This document shows positions 12,102 through 26,200 of a stretch of DNA of 64,000 nt, one piece after another. The stretch spans positions 7,998,001 to 8,062,000 of the forward strand of contig CM082582.2 of NCBI GenBank assembly GCA_040954595.2. Reading direction: 5' to 3'. The stretch is from Balanoglossus misakiensis. Its lineage: Eukaryota; Hemichordata. A program made the translations under genes and the position numbers. Numbering within the stretch: the first letter of the stretch is position 1; each line of letters starts with the position of its first letter. The notes beneath the pieces were generated by a model. The model saw only the letters and a list, made by a program, of their open reading frames with translations, was not told where the DNA came from and did not search any database.

Positions 12102-15100
12102 AAAATATCGAAACGTGACCAAACAGACTAATTCGATAGATCTTCACACTGATTGATAGAACTGTGAAGTGGAGCAAAACGTTTTTGCAAGATGTAATTT
12201 ATAGAGAGTTTCCGAGAACCGAGCGGGAGTGATAATTTCGGTGATTGTCGCAATTGTTGAAAAATTGGATCAAAATAATTCAGGGTCTAACGGTTCAATG
12301 ACCAGTCTGCTATCTGACCCGGGTTTGGTTTAAAGACTAGACTCTCGAATAATGCGGTGTCGGCCGGTTGCAGTCATTTTTAATCAAGCTTAATAAAGGA
12401 TTATCAACCTTGCGTTTCATATCTGCAATATGTGACACTTTTGGATCACGTACAGTAATTTCCTGGTACCATTCACACGCGCGCGCGTTCACTTCCTCAA
12501 CTTGGCGCGCGTCGCCGTGGAAACAAGAGCGCGCATTCGAAATGAAGACGCGGCCTTGGAATTTTTTGCCCACGCATCCACGGAGATCCGGTGTCTTTCT
12601 CCGTACTTTCTTATATCTCTCTGTCGGCGCGGATCCCCCCCCTCCTTGCTAAAATCCAATTAAAATTCTCACAAGGCATAGCGCCATGCATCCCAGGGAT
12701 GGCTTTATTAAAATCAAGTGAACTGTTTTGATCACCTTGACTCTTGGTTGGCAAACCTTCACTGTATAAAGACAACCTTTTAACAATTTGAAGCATCAGG
12801 GATGACGTTATTGCTACTGACGTTTATGAATTTATGTTCCTTTGAATCACACACGATATATGCCGACAGCATGCGCTTGGAATGAAGACGTATACAGATA
12901 GTCTAAGAGGGTGACTGTATTTCAAATACGACCAATCATTTTTTTAACGTGGGAGTTTAATTGTGATGGCGAATATCAAAATAACGAACACTACCTATAC
13001 TTTCAATGTCACAGCAACAAGTTGTGGTTTTGACAACAGCTATACAAGTCCAAAACTACCGATGCAACGGACGTTACAAAGTACATATAGTTATTATGAC
13101 AGTGGCACAAATTTTGAGGCCGCGGTGTCTGCGCTTAAACGGGCGCTATTTGACACTTGTGGCGGACGGATTTGCATCGAGTCTCTGCGTACATCTACTT
13201 CCGCCGTCGCTGAAGGAGAACAAAATCTTATGATTTCTAAGAGACGGAAATACCAGTTCCGCGGCATCCTGGGTTTCCGGCAGAATTCAAACAGAGTCAT
13301 CAAACCCATCGAGTGGATATGCAAAAGTGCAAACTCTTCTCAGGATGTGTAGATACTTTGGAAGAAGAGTCAAACATTTTTATAGTGATATCTATACCCT
13401 TTTTCACAATAGACGCTTTACGTTTGAGCGCCGGGAACCTCTTTATATGAATTTCATCCCGTTTTAATACGATTTGCTAAATCGTCTTTTCAAAGGTCAC
13501 AAAATTCAAACCAACCTTTCGGACGGTATTGTAAACCTAAAATTAACAATATTATCTCTAATTTCTAATAATTTTGTTGCCATTTGTTGTTTTTCACGAG
13601 ACAGTTTTTTTACATGAAGAAATGCTGAGAGATACCGATGCTTTACGATCTTATGGGTCGGATTAAATCCAGTTGCCTTTTCAAGGAGATATTTCCAGGC
13701 GACCAAAATCGATGAATGCTTTCATAAACTTACCATTCAGGTTTAAAAATCAAGCCTTTTCAGATGCTAAATTGAAAATTGGGCGACATTTATAGCTTTG
13801 GCGTTATTTGTGCACCGTCTGAAAGCGATTGGGGTTATCTGTGTCTGCGGACAAAGCCGAACACTTGTTTCGGAAATTGCGACTTTAAACCATGACGCAG
13901 AACTCGCAGACCGTTTAGAATTATTGAATCACGCAGACAATGGAGATCGATATTGAAACAAGACACTGCGTATCATATGATGTCAATGGCGTTTTGAAAC
14001 GCAAGAACTATTTTAATATGAAGAATATACATTCACGACTTCATACAATATTATCATTTACAAACTCCCTCGAAATGTTTGGCGCCATTATGAACTATAA
14101 AAGCGACCTGTGATGTAAAAAGCGCCGTAATTCTCCAATTGGTGTAACCCGCTGTGGTGAGGGTCGGTGACTTTAACCCTAGAAATCTAACTGTGGTTGT
14201 TTCGACACGATATTGCTCGGCAGAATGTGACAAAAATGCGAGGGTCTGTCAGAGTATTATGTTAGTAGCACGCGCTGTATAATATGAACATTGGTTCTGG
14301 CACGATCGTGTTCAGGTGTTGCGCGTGGCTCCGCAATCATTTTCGGATTTGTATCGCGTTCACTTTACAATCGCGAGAACCAGTCTGTCCGGTACGATTC
14401 CCTGAATACGCAGTAAATTATCTGACAAAGTAGTCAATCCGAGAGATCTAAAGTAGTCAATCCGAGAGATGTTTAGTATATACTAGTGTTCTCAATTCTC
14501 TCCACGGCCGAGCCTGTCAAATATTTGCGGCAGATACACGGCTTGTGTGACATGCTTGGTGTAATTGGATCGGTTGCGGCTCCCAAGGTGACTGTGTCTT
14601 CCCGGTCCCAACCATCCCCGATCGTAATTGAACATTAAACTTTACTGGAAATCTGCGCAAATAACTGGTTCTGACGTTTTACTTCAATATTAGCCGACGA
14701 AACGTGGATCGATTTGAGAACGAGCCGGTGACGCCTGCACTGACAAACGAAATCATACCGCTCCGCTAATTGTGTCTGGGTTACCCGGGCAACGCCGCTG
14801 CGCCGCATCATTCTTGGACTTTACGGTCTGTTTACGAGACCAAGGCGGTGGCAAATATTCGATCTCTCTTCAGCGAAAATATAAAAACTCACAAGTCTAT
14901 TAAACTGGTGAAATGGCTGGCATATTTTAAGAGAGCCGAACGCATATGGTCACTTTGCATCCAGGAATCAGGGTGATGTTGTTGCGATAGTATTAAATGC
15001 TATGACGTGTTCTTTTTTATCGTCGGAAAATTTGCCTCAAAGAGAGAATGAATTTAAAATATTTACGTTCAACAAAAATATGATTTGGCGGTCCCCGCCC

Positions 15101-16800
15101 GCGGATTGTTAAAGGGGTCCTCCGCAATCCCCGGTTCTCACATTAGTTGCTGTGTGAAGGGCTCCTTATCACTTTTTCATTCGTTTGCGCTCAAGGGAGG
15201 TTTTTATCCAGGAAGTAAAAGTTCCTGCCACCACGTAAAGGTGATAATTAAGTGGAGGTGTTGCACGTCTACATATCTGCGTGGGGCGCATGTGTCTCCC
15301 CCATAGGATTGCATTGACATTGCCCGTACTACGAAATGATAATGCACTTTGTCAAAACAAAACGTTTCAAGGACATGCGCAAATATGTACTTCTAAAGTG
15401 CGAATGAAAAAGTTAAGCGGTTTAATTTTGTTCTCTTCTGTCTCTCAGTGCAACCAACCACATCTCGCGTCTAGCTCCGGTTTATTGCCCGTTGTCGCAG
15501 GCATTATGCGTCGAGTCAATGCAACTGTGAGAGACACGTCAATCAAACTCATTCCGTCCAACCTCTACCGTTCCTGTGACTGTTCTGCCGAGTGAAATTG
15601 GGTTAATTCCTGCCACCGGGTTCGCGGAGAAAAGGCCGTCGCTAATTTCACTCCCGACGCTTTCAAGTATCAAACATTGTCCAAGCTCTCAAAGAACTCT
15701 GTTCAAGCTCTCTTGTGATCATTAAAGTTGTAGCGACTACCAAATTGATGAAGACTGTTTCCTTAGTGGAATGGACTTGAGTCAAGTGGGGCTGAAAAGA
15801 AAACCAACAAACGGCGCGGCCATAGAAACCATTGCGTCACCCCCAGTCATTGCGCAAAATAGACGGCAATCGGAAATTTGGAAACATTCTCAGTGTGTAC
15901 TTCGGCTAAACGAAGATAAGCATTCTTCGCTAAATTGGGTCTCCTGGCTGATTGCCTTTGAAAAGATTTGAAGGCGGGATAAATAAAGGTAGATGATTAT
16001 AGAGTGAGATATTTCTGGTCAACGGAAGGCAGAATGGTCGATACGAATTCGGTAAACGTGATACAATTCAACAGCTGCCATTTAGTCGTCCCGGGAAAGA
16101 GGCAAATAGCTGCATTTTCGTACGATTACCGTGTCACGCCATGTTGATAGCGTTTTTTCTGGCTGCCGGCGTCTCATAGTTATAAAAATATAAAACTTTT
16201 CGAGTCTAATATAAATATTTCCCACGAGCAGCGGCCATTTTGCAGCCATTGTAGGCCTATTTGTATTTATAAATATATACCAACAGTTATTCGCGAGTAT
16301 TCAATGTTTAACCAGGGAAAGCCAAAATCGCACTTGCTTATAGTATTATATATATACACCTTTCAAGACAGGCTGCGTAACCTGGACTTTTTATACAAAA
16401 TGGTACGTTTCTACAACAAAATGAAATTTAGTAGATTGAAGTCAAACGCCTTCATCGATGCATTAAGCGGACTCTGCGATACAGCTTTTTTTTCTTGCCC
16501 AGTTGCCGAGACAGAATGCTGGCTCGTATAGGTTACCATAGACACAGTTGCCACGGGCAACAAAGCATTCATGGTACATTTCCCGTAGTGAGTGTAATAG
16601 ATTTCTCCCCTTGTACCGATTTCGCAGAGTTACCATCATTTAAATTACACCGCTCCGATTTCATTATTCAATAAGAATGTTCAGGCCAATTTCTCACGAG
16701 TCACTGGTTTGCACCCAGTGTCGACTGCTTATAACCATCGGCACTTTGACGGTGCATGCCGGCTCGGCAGAATGCGGTTCGAGATACTTGGCCTTCTTCC
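12102..16800. other. Intergenic, no gene seen
   Basis: No coding region is supported. CpG-rich patches occur, including an alternating purine-pyrimidine (CG)n tract near 12476-12490 that could adopt Z-DNA. A 23-bp tandem duplication is listed separately. Nothing else stands out. Confidence 0.5.
14427..14470. repeat. 23-bp tandem duplication
   Basis: Two adjacent copies of AAAGTAGTCAATCCGAGAGAT, starting at 14427 and 14450, identical over the shared 21 bases. The near identity suggests a recent duplication. Confidence 0.9.
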
Positions 16801-16828
16801 GTGACGTCACGTTACGTGACGTGACGTA
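16801..16828. promoter_or_regulatory. Palindromic CRE/ATF motif cluster
   Basis: A perfect CRE palindrome TGACGTCA (16802-16809) sits inside the 10-bp palindrome GTGACGTCAC. Two more TGACG half-sites follow, at 16817-16821 and 16822-16826. Four half-sites in 28 bp is a strong candidate CREB/ATF binding block. The function is inferred. Confidence 0.45.
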
Positions 16829-19015
16829 TGGGGCATTAGCCACAAGTGTCAAATTCGTCTCGAGATTTCAGGTGTTGTTTTTTTTCTCTCTCGCGAGATC
16901 ACATTTTTGAAGCACACAAGTGATGTGGATTTGTGACGCAACTGCCACATAAAATACAGAATCCATGTGCCTCAGGGTATGAAAGAATACGTTTGGACCG
17001 CTGTCTCTGAAAACACTGTTTTAAATGCATCCAACTCATACAGGAATAGGAAACTGACCGTATTGATCGAAGCAAGCCTTTGATCTCGCGTACAAGTAGT
17101 GCGACGTGTCTGGCGGTTCGCCATCGCCTCTCACTGTATACTGACGCGCCGAACACAATACCGTGTTCGATGAATTTTGTAAAGCGCCGAAATCGTTTTT
17201 TTTTCTCTCTCTTCGACTCTCATTCAAGCTTCCGAGGGGCACGACTTCCGGCCCAATACATTATCGAGCAGTTTGGCATTCTCAGCACTGCCAGCCACGA
17301 CGCGGGGTAAACACTTGCCGGGAGGCGTATCACCGTCTACCAGAAGTCCGGCTCCACGCTCACCATAGACCATCGCTTAAACCGTGCCACGGGGTGTTAG
17401 GTTGGCACATTTACTAAGATTAAGGAACAGCGTAGGCCGGTGAAATGCTCACCGAAAACACGAGCTCAGAAATCGATTCACTTTTATAGTTACATAAATT
17501 AGCCTGGTAATGCCGAGAAACGGCATTTTAGCTGACAGTTTCTTTATTTACAATCGTTTATAGTCAATGCTGAATGCAATAACACTCTAAGGCAAGAGTT
17601 TAAGTTAATTTGACATTCAAAAACCCCCAGTCTTTATATCTCCCAGTAAATCTGCATTTGAGTCACGCCAATTCTAATAAAACCGACGCTGGTCTTAAAA
17701 GTCGTAGTATTCCAGAGTTGCACCCGCAACCCCGACAAATCTCCGAATATTTCATTCAATTGAAAGTAATGCGAGTTTCTTCTGTACCCCGCTTTCCGTT
17801 TTCTTTTCTCATCAAGGAAAGCTCTTAACATTTTATAGAATCGTTAATAAAAAATCACACTTTCACGCTCGTGGTGATATTGCAACGGAATGCCCATGTA
17901 AATCAACCGACAGGGGTGTTTACGCTATCAAAGAAAAGTACAACAGAGATCAATTGATATTATTTATGAATGTCTTGGTTTGATTTTCGCCGTTTGGGCG
18001 CTGTAACACGGTCGCTGAGTATACGCACAGCGTCTTGAGAAACCCTTGAGACCGTGTTCTGTTCGGACTGCAAAAACCATTAATTACTCTCAATTGGCAG
18101 CCAGCATCAATTTCCATAGATTTTCGCCTTATCAGCGTTATATTTCCATAACTTCGCCGAATTCATTCCCGGTTGTCCACTCACGTTTTATTTTTTTAGT
18201 GATAATCCATTTCCAATTATTTATAGGTCGCTCTTGTCTGTAAAAACTACCGGCGAGAGATCAGGGAGTTTCCACGTCAAACGTGACTGCTGTCCAAATC
18301 GGTTGATAATTACCAACCAATTTGCTTTCGTTCTCATCGATGGTTTCCCTGCCGTCTACCATCCATCATTTCATCAATGTCGGCCTTCATGTGGCAAATT
18401 CGCATTTGGTGTGAATTGGGGGTATTTTGGCCATTTTTTTCAACTAATATATTTTACACTAATATTTCATGTTTCAGACATGGATTATTGAAGGAGCTAA
18501 GTGTGCCCTGGGATTCATAGAAAAATTCTGATGACGCAGTATGAAACGGATAACTCCCAAAATGGTAAGAAAAATAATAAATAAAGAAAAGAAATATATG
18601 ACGATTTTGTTATTCTACCCAATAAAGATCCAACAAATTATCCCTGTTCCCCGGAGAAGCACAGTCATAGAGTACACTCCACGGGGATGCATTTTCACTC
18701 GTCTTAATTTGCCGCCATTCAATGATTTCTCGCTATAATGGCTTAATTATTAACGAAAATGACCCTTTACTGAAATTAGTCGCCGATAGACATGTACCAA
18801 CAAGTATTATGTCTGGACAATGACTTTACGAGTGAAATGAAAATTAATCAAACGCGTGTATGCGCGCATGCGTGGACGGTGCATGGTCAAGGTCTGTTTG
18901 ATTGAAAGTTTTTCCTTTTCAAAAGGAAGGGACGAGAATATTCACTTTCTCCTTCTGTGTCGTTTCGAAATCAAATCATATCGCCGCATTCCCAGAACAC
19001 GGTTCCGGAAATGCA

Positions 19016-19135
19016 CTAAAGGTATAGAGTCACCCATGCAAATTTAGCTACAGTTACCATGGTATATTGAGATCTAGCCAATCATGGTTTTTCAGTGGTT
19101 GGCACACGCGAAAAAACAGGACGCCCCACATGATA
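19016..19135. mobile_element. MITE-like element, copy 2 (partial)
   Basis: The left half is clearly related to the copy at 8937. CTAA (a degenerated TTAA) is followed by AGGTATAGAGTCACCCATG, the octamer ATGCAAAT (19036-19043), AGTTACCATGG and GATCTAGCCAAT. It also shares GGTTGGC-CACG-GAAAAAA with copy 4. I cannot find a matching right end, so it is truncated or too diverged; the end coordinate is approximate. Confidence 0.6.
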
Positions 19136-19544
19136 AATGGCCAATACTGATCAGTATAGTCTAGGCATACCGCATACAGCCCATAGACAAAGCACCTCTC
19201 GCCTCTCGCTCTGACAACACACATGCATATTGCAAGCCAATTACCATCAGCCATGAGTACAATTTCTTGCATCGACTCTTCACAGATACGTACAAAACAG
19301 TTATGTTGATTAGTTTGGGCAGTTTTATGTGTTGATTTTATCAGTAGTCCGCTCCCCAAATGTGCGAGGAATAAAGTAATTTGCCGGCAACACACAGGCC
19401 ACTGAGTATAGTAAAATAATACTAATGAAAGAAATCACAGCTATTATCCTCCTATTAGCTTAAATGCACCTCTGGGTCAGATTCTCAAAAAGGAAGCCAT
19501 CGTGCCATCATCATCAATGACACAGCCCCCGCTGAGATTTGGAT

Positions 19545-19631
19545 GCAAATGTTAGAGTACCGCGATTATTGTCTTCTTATGGAAATTGCAAATGTTAGAG
19601 AACCGCGATTATTGTCTTCTTATGGAAATCG
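19545..19631. repeat. 43-bp tandem duplication
   Basis: Two adjacent copies of a 43-bp unit beginning GCAAATGTTAGAG start at 19545 and 19588. They differ at only a couple of positions, so the duplication is recent. Confidence 0.9.
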
Positions 19632-22600
19632 CATTAGACATGATGCAGACACAGGTTAAACGCGTATGTCAACTGCGGTTTATAGTCTTGATTCCGACTG
19701 AACTGACAGCATTGCCAGCAGTTTGCCTATAAGTAAGTTGAAAGCTGGGTGTATGATGTGGAGGTGAATGCGCAATGATAGCAGCGCGTGATAGAAGACA
19801 TTAGAAAAAAAAGCAATCATGTTTCTTCGAACCGAGTACATTGCAACTGACATATATCAAGCGTTGAGCAGTTGACAGTGTGTAAGACCGGTGACAAAAC
19901 AGGTAATATAAGTTGTGTTTTAATAACGAGCAAAACAAAATCTGTGTACTGCTCAATAGCTGACGTCACGCCCCATTAGGCGCCTTCTCTGCGCGTCTAA
20001 GGCAGACTGTATCGTCAGGCAGTGATTTTCCCCAATACACGATTCTTATCGTCTCTTTCATCCTTTGCTCCATTCAATATTGAGTGGAATGATATTGGAG
20101 ACTAAAGAACAGACAGACGTGTTCACATGCAGAGTTTGGCAGCCATTTTGAATGCAAATACCCGAACACCTTTCCACGGCAGTACACCATGGTATAGTGG
20201 TCATAGGGATATTCTGTTAGAATTCGCCACACAGAACATTTTTATTGACCGACACAAGTACTCCACATTCGTTAATGATTAAAGGGGCGTCAAGACACTT
20301 ACAGAAGCCGAGTGCCAATTTGATTTTATTCCTGGCAGTTTTATACTAGTTGCGAGGCCCTTCCATTGATGAAATCTCGTGTAACGGGATAACGCTTCTA
20401 TAGGAGTTTAGGAATGTATTTTCCCTGCGCACAACGCAATTCGCGCAGCGTCCTGATAACGAGGAATGACCCCTGCGTGACCTTTAAAGCGACACTTGGA
20501 AAAGAAAGTAAAGTTTAGTCGGTGGGTGAAAATCTCAGGAGAACTACAGCGTGTAAACGTGTGACGCCGTGTTTACGTGGCCGGAAGATAATGGCTATAA
20601 TAGTGGTGTATTGTGTCCGTGGTAAACATTACACCGACAGAGTGATTTGCTTTTGGACCTATAAAATATCGTCTTAAAATGTCAAAGTTGTCGTGTTACA
20701 AAATGTTGGACGACTCGATATGCGTCAAATGAGGCTTTAAAGCTAAACACGTCAGTACGATATTGAAAATAATATGTTAAAATGTTCGGTTGCCAAGGCA
20801 ATGATAACATCTTTATTCTATCTGCTCCTTCAACTACACGTTGCCGTGTATAATTTAGAACTTTGTCTCGTGACGTCATAATCTGGAGAAATTAATATGG
20901 ACGGGCAAAACACGATCAGAGAATGGCGCGCATAGAAAACAGGACTATCACCCCCAAGAAATTGTAACTGGATCACTATTCAAAGACTCTCGTGCAAATG
21001 CGGTCTTATGGTACAGTTAGCCTCGCGGCAACACCGATTTGCCGGCCGACGGGATGATAGTGCGATTACTAGACGTACTACTGAAAAAAAATTCCAAAAT
21101 GCTGGCGAGGAAGAAAATCTCTATTCACGCGCCAACTAATATTTAGGTATTCACAGCGAAGGTGGGGTACTGCAGTCATTTTTCTACTGTTATCTTTGTG
21201 CTACTGACAAGTGCCTATTCATCAACCCATTTACGAAGTCAACCGAGTCAACTTGGATCTGTACAAAACCAACAAAACGGCTCATGTGCCTTTGTTTTCT
21301 GCAAGGGCGAGTTATTGGACTAGTTTCGCCGACACGAGTCCTTTCAGGTCTGCCCAAAGGAATCCTAACTACTTTTGTCAAAAAGTGCTGACCCTCCCCC
21401 GCCGTCGATGCTGCCTGCTATGTCGGGCGTGAAGTGTGGTTTTTGCCCGCTTGTCCACAGCAGTTAACTTCACAATAATTCACTATTAAGTCAACTTTCC
21501 AAATAACGCGCTTTCTAAATTGACTTGCAGGTCCGGATTCCGATAAACACCACACAACGTTCGGCAAGTTGCAAAACCTCCTCGCCTACATCACGCCGTC
21601 TCACGTCCTCACCACCCCACTGCGCACGCGCGAGGAGACGCCACTCTTTGCTAGCTTCATTCCAGGTGCGAACTCTCGGCCACACAGCACGGCAGTTTCA
21701 CCGATTTCCGCCGGAGAGCCGCGTTTTTATAGACGTGCCGTCCTTTCGACTGACGCAAACCGATACAGTTCACATTTGTTGAGGTAGGTGTGGTCTCTTA
21801 TCCCATGAAATCGTTCTACCATCGTCAGTTTCCAGAAATTCCGACTTATGGCCTACACACCCGGTAGAGCAACCATTTGAAAAGATTCATCGCTTCGTCT
21901 AGCTGCTGGCCCCGGGGCGGACCACGAAACTGTTAGGCAGTCGTGTTTGTTTAATCAGTGCGTGCCATCGAAAACTGTACGAAAACATTTACTTTTCCGC
22001 CAGAAATTTGCATCCCCAAACGAAAACTTGAGCGAAAGCGATAATTTCCTCCCCATCCCCAGAAACGCTAACACGATGCTAGAAAATCGATAAACGTGTC
22101 CGTTAGCTGTGAGCGCAGCGTGAAGTGGACGCGTTTTCATATTCATCTGCGGCCGTGTTTTCAAATCTGATACGGTTCGGTGCAAATTATTTGAGAAATG
22201 CTGCACGTGGAAAATGCTGATCATGACTATGCGTCGTAAAAACTACGAGCCATGACGACCCGCCGAGATTTACGCACAACATGGCTGTCTGCGCGTAGCG
22301 TAAACAGGTGCCATCTATAAACGTGGTACGCTTCGTGTGTATCTGTTCTTATCTAGATGGGATTGCGGCAGCCATTTAGTGCCCAGAAAACGCGGTAAAA
22401 AATTCGGGCAGTAAAATTAAATCTCTCTCTTTTTTCCTGCTAGCGAATACGTGTCTTAATTAATCATAAGGTACTTCCAATCTGTAGTCGTATTATCAAC
22501 GGGGTTTGCTATATGATGCATGGCAGGAACTCGCTTTTATGCTCAGGCGCATCGTAAATATTGCACCATCTAAAGCAGAGCTTTCCTACATGCACGAGTG

Positions 22601-23148
22601 TCGCCGCGCACTGACAACCATTTTGTCGCTGTTTTATGAAGTCAGAATGGGTGCTATTAATACCGATTTGCGTTTCAATAGCTGCCCTGATGCTATCGGC
22701 GTCAGCGTGTTGCTCGGTAGCATGCTTCCAAGCACACAGGTGCGCATGCACTCCAAAAACATGAACTCCAGATATACGGGTGACGAAATAGCAACTTCTA
22801 AAAACAGGTGCTGCGGTCAAAGTACACGGGGACGGACAAAGCAATGAAAACCTCATTCAAATAGCGACAACCTGTTTTGTCCACGACCTCTAAAAGTGAT
22901 GGCTATTATTTAAAGGGACACTTCCTGTAAATATTTGAATACATTTTTCCAGCTCTTATGCTTTGTGATCAACCGTGGTTTCTCGTTATATTCCAGATAG
23001 CACTTCAGTCTAGGGATGGGGGCGTTTCAAGTAAGATTGCTGCGAAAAAAAATCTCCACCACGTACGCCACTCTGGTTCTGCTTTCTGAGTGTAATGAAA
23101 GTCAGGAAACCATTTCCGATGGTCAAAAATTGTCAAATAAACTACAGT

Positions 23149-23208
23149 GGGAACGTGTCCGACTAGTCGCCTCCGATAACTCAAGAAGCGTTATCCCGAC
23201 ACGTTCCC
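23149..23208. repeat. Nested inverted repeat
   Basis: The outer arms GGGAACGTGTC (23149-23159) and GACACGTTCCC (23198-23208) are perfect 11-bp complements. Inside lie a 10-bp self-palindrome CGACTAGTCG (23160-23169) and a 6-bp hairpin GATAAC/GTTATC (23175-23180, 23190-23195). The block could fold as a branched structure. An 11-bp arm pair alone is only mildly improbable in 64 kb. Confidence 0.5.
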
Positions 23209-26200
23209 GGCGTTTGGATAACTACGCAATACCAGAAAAATCAATAAAGGGAATATATTGGGATTTCATGGCCCTAATTTGCCCTGCTACTTGTCACACA
23301 TTAAAGTCAGAAAACTGCTTCGCAGAAATTCCATTAAACGGGCGGGAGAAAAAAAATGGAGACGTAAATAGCGTTCTCACCTCTTTTCATTTAAAATATA
23401 ATGGAAAACAGAGTTACTCTAAGCTAATGATTTTCTGGCTAATAAACAGAGCAAATTCGAAAACTACAGCTGCCTGGATTGACATACTGAGGTTGATTCA
23501 ATTACGTGGACGGTCGTGCTCATTGTTCGAGCGTCAGAAGCAATAGAGCTATAGATATCCCACAATTCCACCGACTACCTGTTTTATTAGTCGTCGTAAT
23601 TTGTGTGGGTTTTCTCTCTCTCGCCGCGTTGCCGGGGTCAGAGGTCACAAAAGTAGCTGTGGACAACACTGTGTGCACGCAGGTCTGTTTTTCCCAGTTC
23701 TTGCAGTGCACAGTACACCTACTGGAATCTAAATTACCGCGCCCGGCAAGTCATATTAGCGCTGGCGGGATAGCACACGAACTGAAACTACTTGAGCGCC
23801 GTGGAAAATACCAAGAAAGAAAGAGTGCGGTATCTTGGTCTATTACAATCGAATGTAGCCTCGGGGATCGTGCATTATACAGCTGGGCTCACGCTAACCC
23901 ATTCTATGGCACAATAATGGTTTGCTTTAGTGCCACGCTGGGCTTCTACATAATCTCTGTTTTCCAATTGTGAATAATTTTCACCCCGAAAGACGGTCCG
24001 GTCTTGTGTTCTTACCCGTTGATTGGTCGAGGCGAGAGTCGTGGGATATATTACCAACAGTGAGCGATTCCAACACTGCTTTCTTCTTTGCTAATGTTTA
24101 GATTTATAGCAGAACGTCGCCGCGCAAACCATTTGCGGCACGGACACTCAAAATAACCTCTGGTGGAAAGTACAAGAAAATCGCAAGACTTCACTGCAGT
24201 TAATTTTTTCAAAAATCAATCAAATAGCAAATATTTCAATTTCTGCAAATAATAATGATGTTAGGTTTCCATTAGAATTTTTTATCTATTGACTAGCTGG
24301 AGAGTAGATGAATCACCCAAGCCAATTTTGGCGTGGGAATTTGTGAGCAGCGCAACAATAAGACATCCTTGATTGAATTCGTTGCGAGTCATGTGTAGGA
24401 ATTACCCCAGTAGTGTCGCACTAGACGCCGGGGAGTGTAAAGTAATGTCGGTCTATTAAAATTTTCACTTGCGGCGACCCTTAGCCATGTGTTGCATCTT
24501 AACCCCCCCCCTCCCATTTTAAAAAAAATAAATACAAGATTTTGTGGAAACTCCGGATTCCCGTTAAATGATACAACCACCGTGTTCGTCGTCACGAAAC
24601 GACAATCAGCTGCAATAAGACGCGCAAATTCTGGTCGCCTACCTTTGGCGATTTTCTTTCATAGCAGCCGAGGGGGAGCATCTTCTTAATTTTCCAATAT
24701 CCGTCAGATACAGGCTGTTCCGCTAACCGTTTATCTGTCTCCAGTGTGGAAACACGTCAAAATCAATCTTTCCCCCCAAGAGCGTAAACATATACCAACT
24801 GTAAATTCACGCATTCAGCAACACTTGAAAACGACGGTCAGTATACATAAGCAAGACGCTTAAATATGTATATGAAAATTGTAGTATTTATAGGGAAAGA
24901 AAACACGTTAGTCATGCTAAATATGCCAGATGTCACATAGATATATGTCTCTGCATTCTTGGCAAGGAACAAGACCTTATGATTAATTCCAATCAAAATT
25001 ACCTCAATGAATTTTAATTACGGTTATTATCGCGCGCAATAAATCACTGCAAGGGATTTATAAAGCCTCATCGTTCTGTGGAGAATCGTGAATGTGACTA
25101 AGGACACTTATCGTGGTTAGTTTAGAATGTCACGTGTAATTTATTCTTGAGGAAGATAATTTATGACCGATACATAATGCGTTGCTATTGGGCGGGGGGA
25201 TATCGCAGTGCATTCCCCCGCACTTACGTTTCGCAATCGATCACGTTACATTCAATAATGGCAAATGTTCTTCTGTAATGCATCTGGAAAAAATCGAGAT
25301 TGAGATCCAGATCGATTTCCGAAATAACGCTTTTGATCCCCGTCGAAGGCACATCCACACCGTTGCTATGTCTCAGTCGCCACGCGGAGGAAGTCTGGAA
25401 GAGGCTCCTGCCGATCAATATTGGTTTCCAGCGGTGGATGAATTGTTTCCGTTGTATATCGCGATTTGAGAAACCAACCTGGAGTAGAATTAATTAACAT
25501 TTTAATGACGAACCTAAATGACACCCCCTTTCTTTATCATGCCAGTGCAGCGTAAAAGTGGTCACAAAGGTCGAGTGATAAAAAAACATCCCGCCCCCGG
25601 CGTTTGAACATGAGCACTGGATTAGAATCTTTCGCTAGCAATCTTGCACCAACTGAATGGCATGACTGCTACTCGCTTTTTATAACTAATCATGACAAAT
25701 TATTATCCGTGTGCTAAGTAAAGTGGATAATCCACCCGACTAATACTCTCGCATCTTCGTTGACAAGACACAAGTTAAACATCGTGTGTCCGAGTCAGGC
25801 AGATATCCGCTAAAGCATCCTGCCCAGATCCCCCCTGATCCTGTTCATATCCCGTTGATCCGTATTTAATCTGTGCTTGGTTCCACTGTTACTTTTATCC
25901 AGTCACACGTGGTATGGGGAGTTTGTACATGTCTTCCGAATCAATTGTGCACGCCAGGCGAATTTTATCGGTTACTAAAATTAGCCGAAATGCGAGTTTC
26001 CATCTATTTTATTATAATTTCTTTCCGTTTTAATCGACGCCCTCCTTGTTCCCGTAAGTGCACAATCTGTTGGTATTCGAAAGGAAACGGGCTAAAACGG
26101 AAATAAGTGGAAATGGTTTTTACTAGTGACTTTATTGCGGAGCCCACACACATATACGCAGCTTTAGTATTTTGTGAATCGTTGCCATTTTGTGATCATT

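Larger units (their letters stand above)
16829..23148. other. Intergenic, no gene seen
   Basis: No coding region is supported; the frames present are short and domain-free. It contains a MITE copy and a 43-bp duplication (listed separately). Full TGACGTCA sites lie at 19961-19968 and 20871-20878. Short CpG-rich stretches occur near 21600-21730 and 22600-22760. Confidence 0.5.

Noticed and set aside
19054-19395. 113-codon antisense frame overlapping MITE copy 2
   Set aside because: It lies partly inside a noncoding MITE-like element and has no transposase motif.
23016-23546. 176-codon open frame on the + strand in the gene-free interval
   Set aside because: A frame of this length is expected about once by chance in 64 kb of six-frame sequence. 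There is no recognisable domain and no splice context, and a nested inverted repeat falls inside it.
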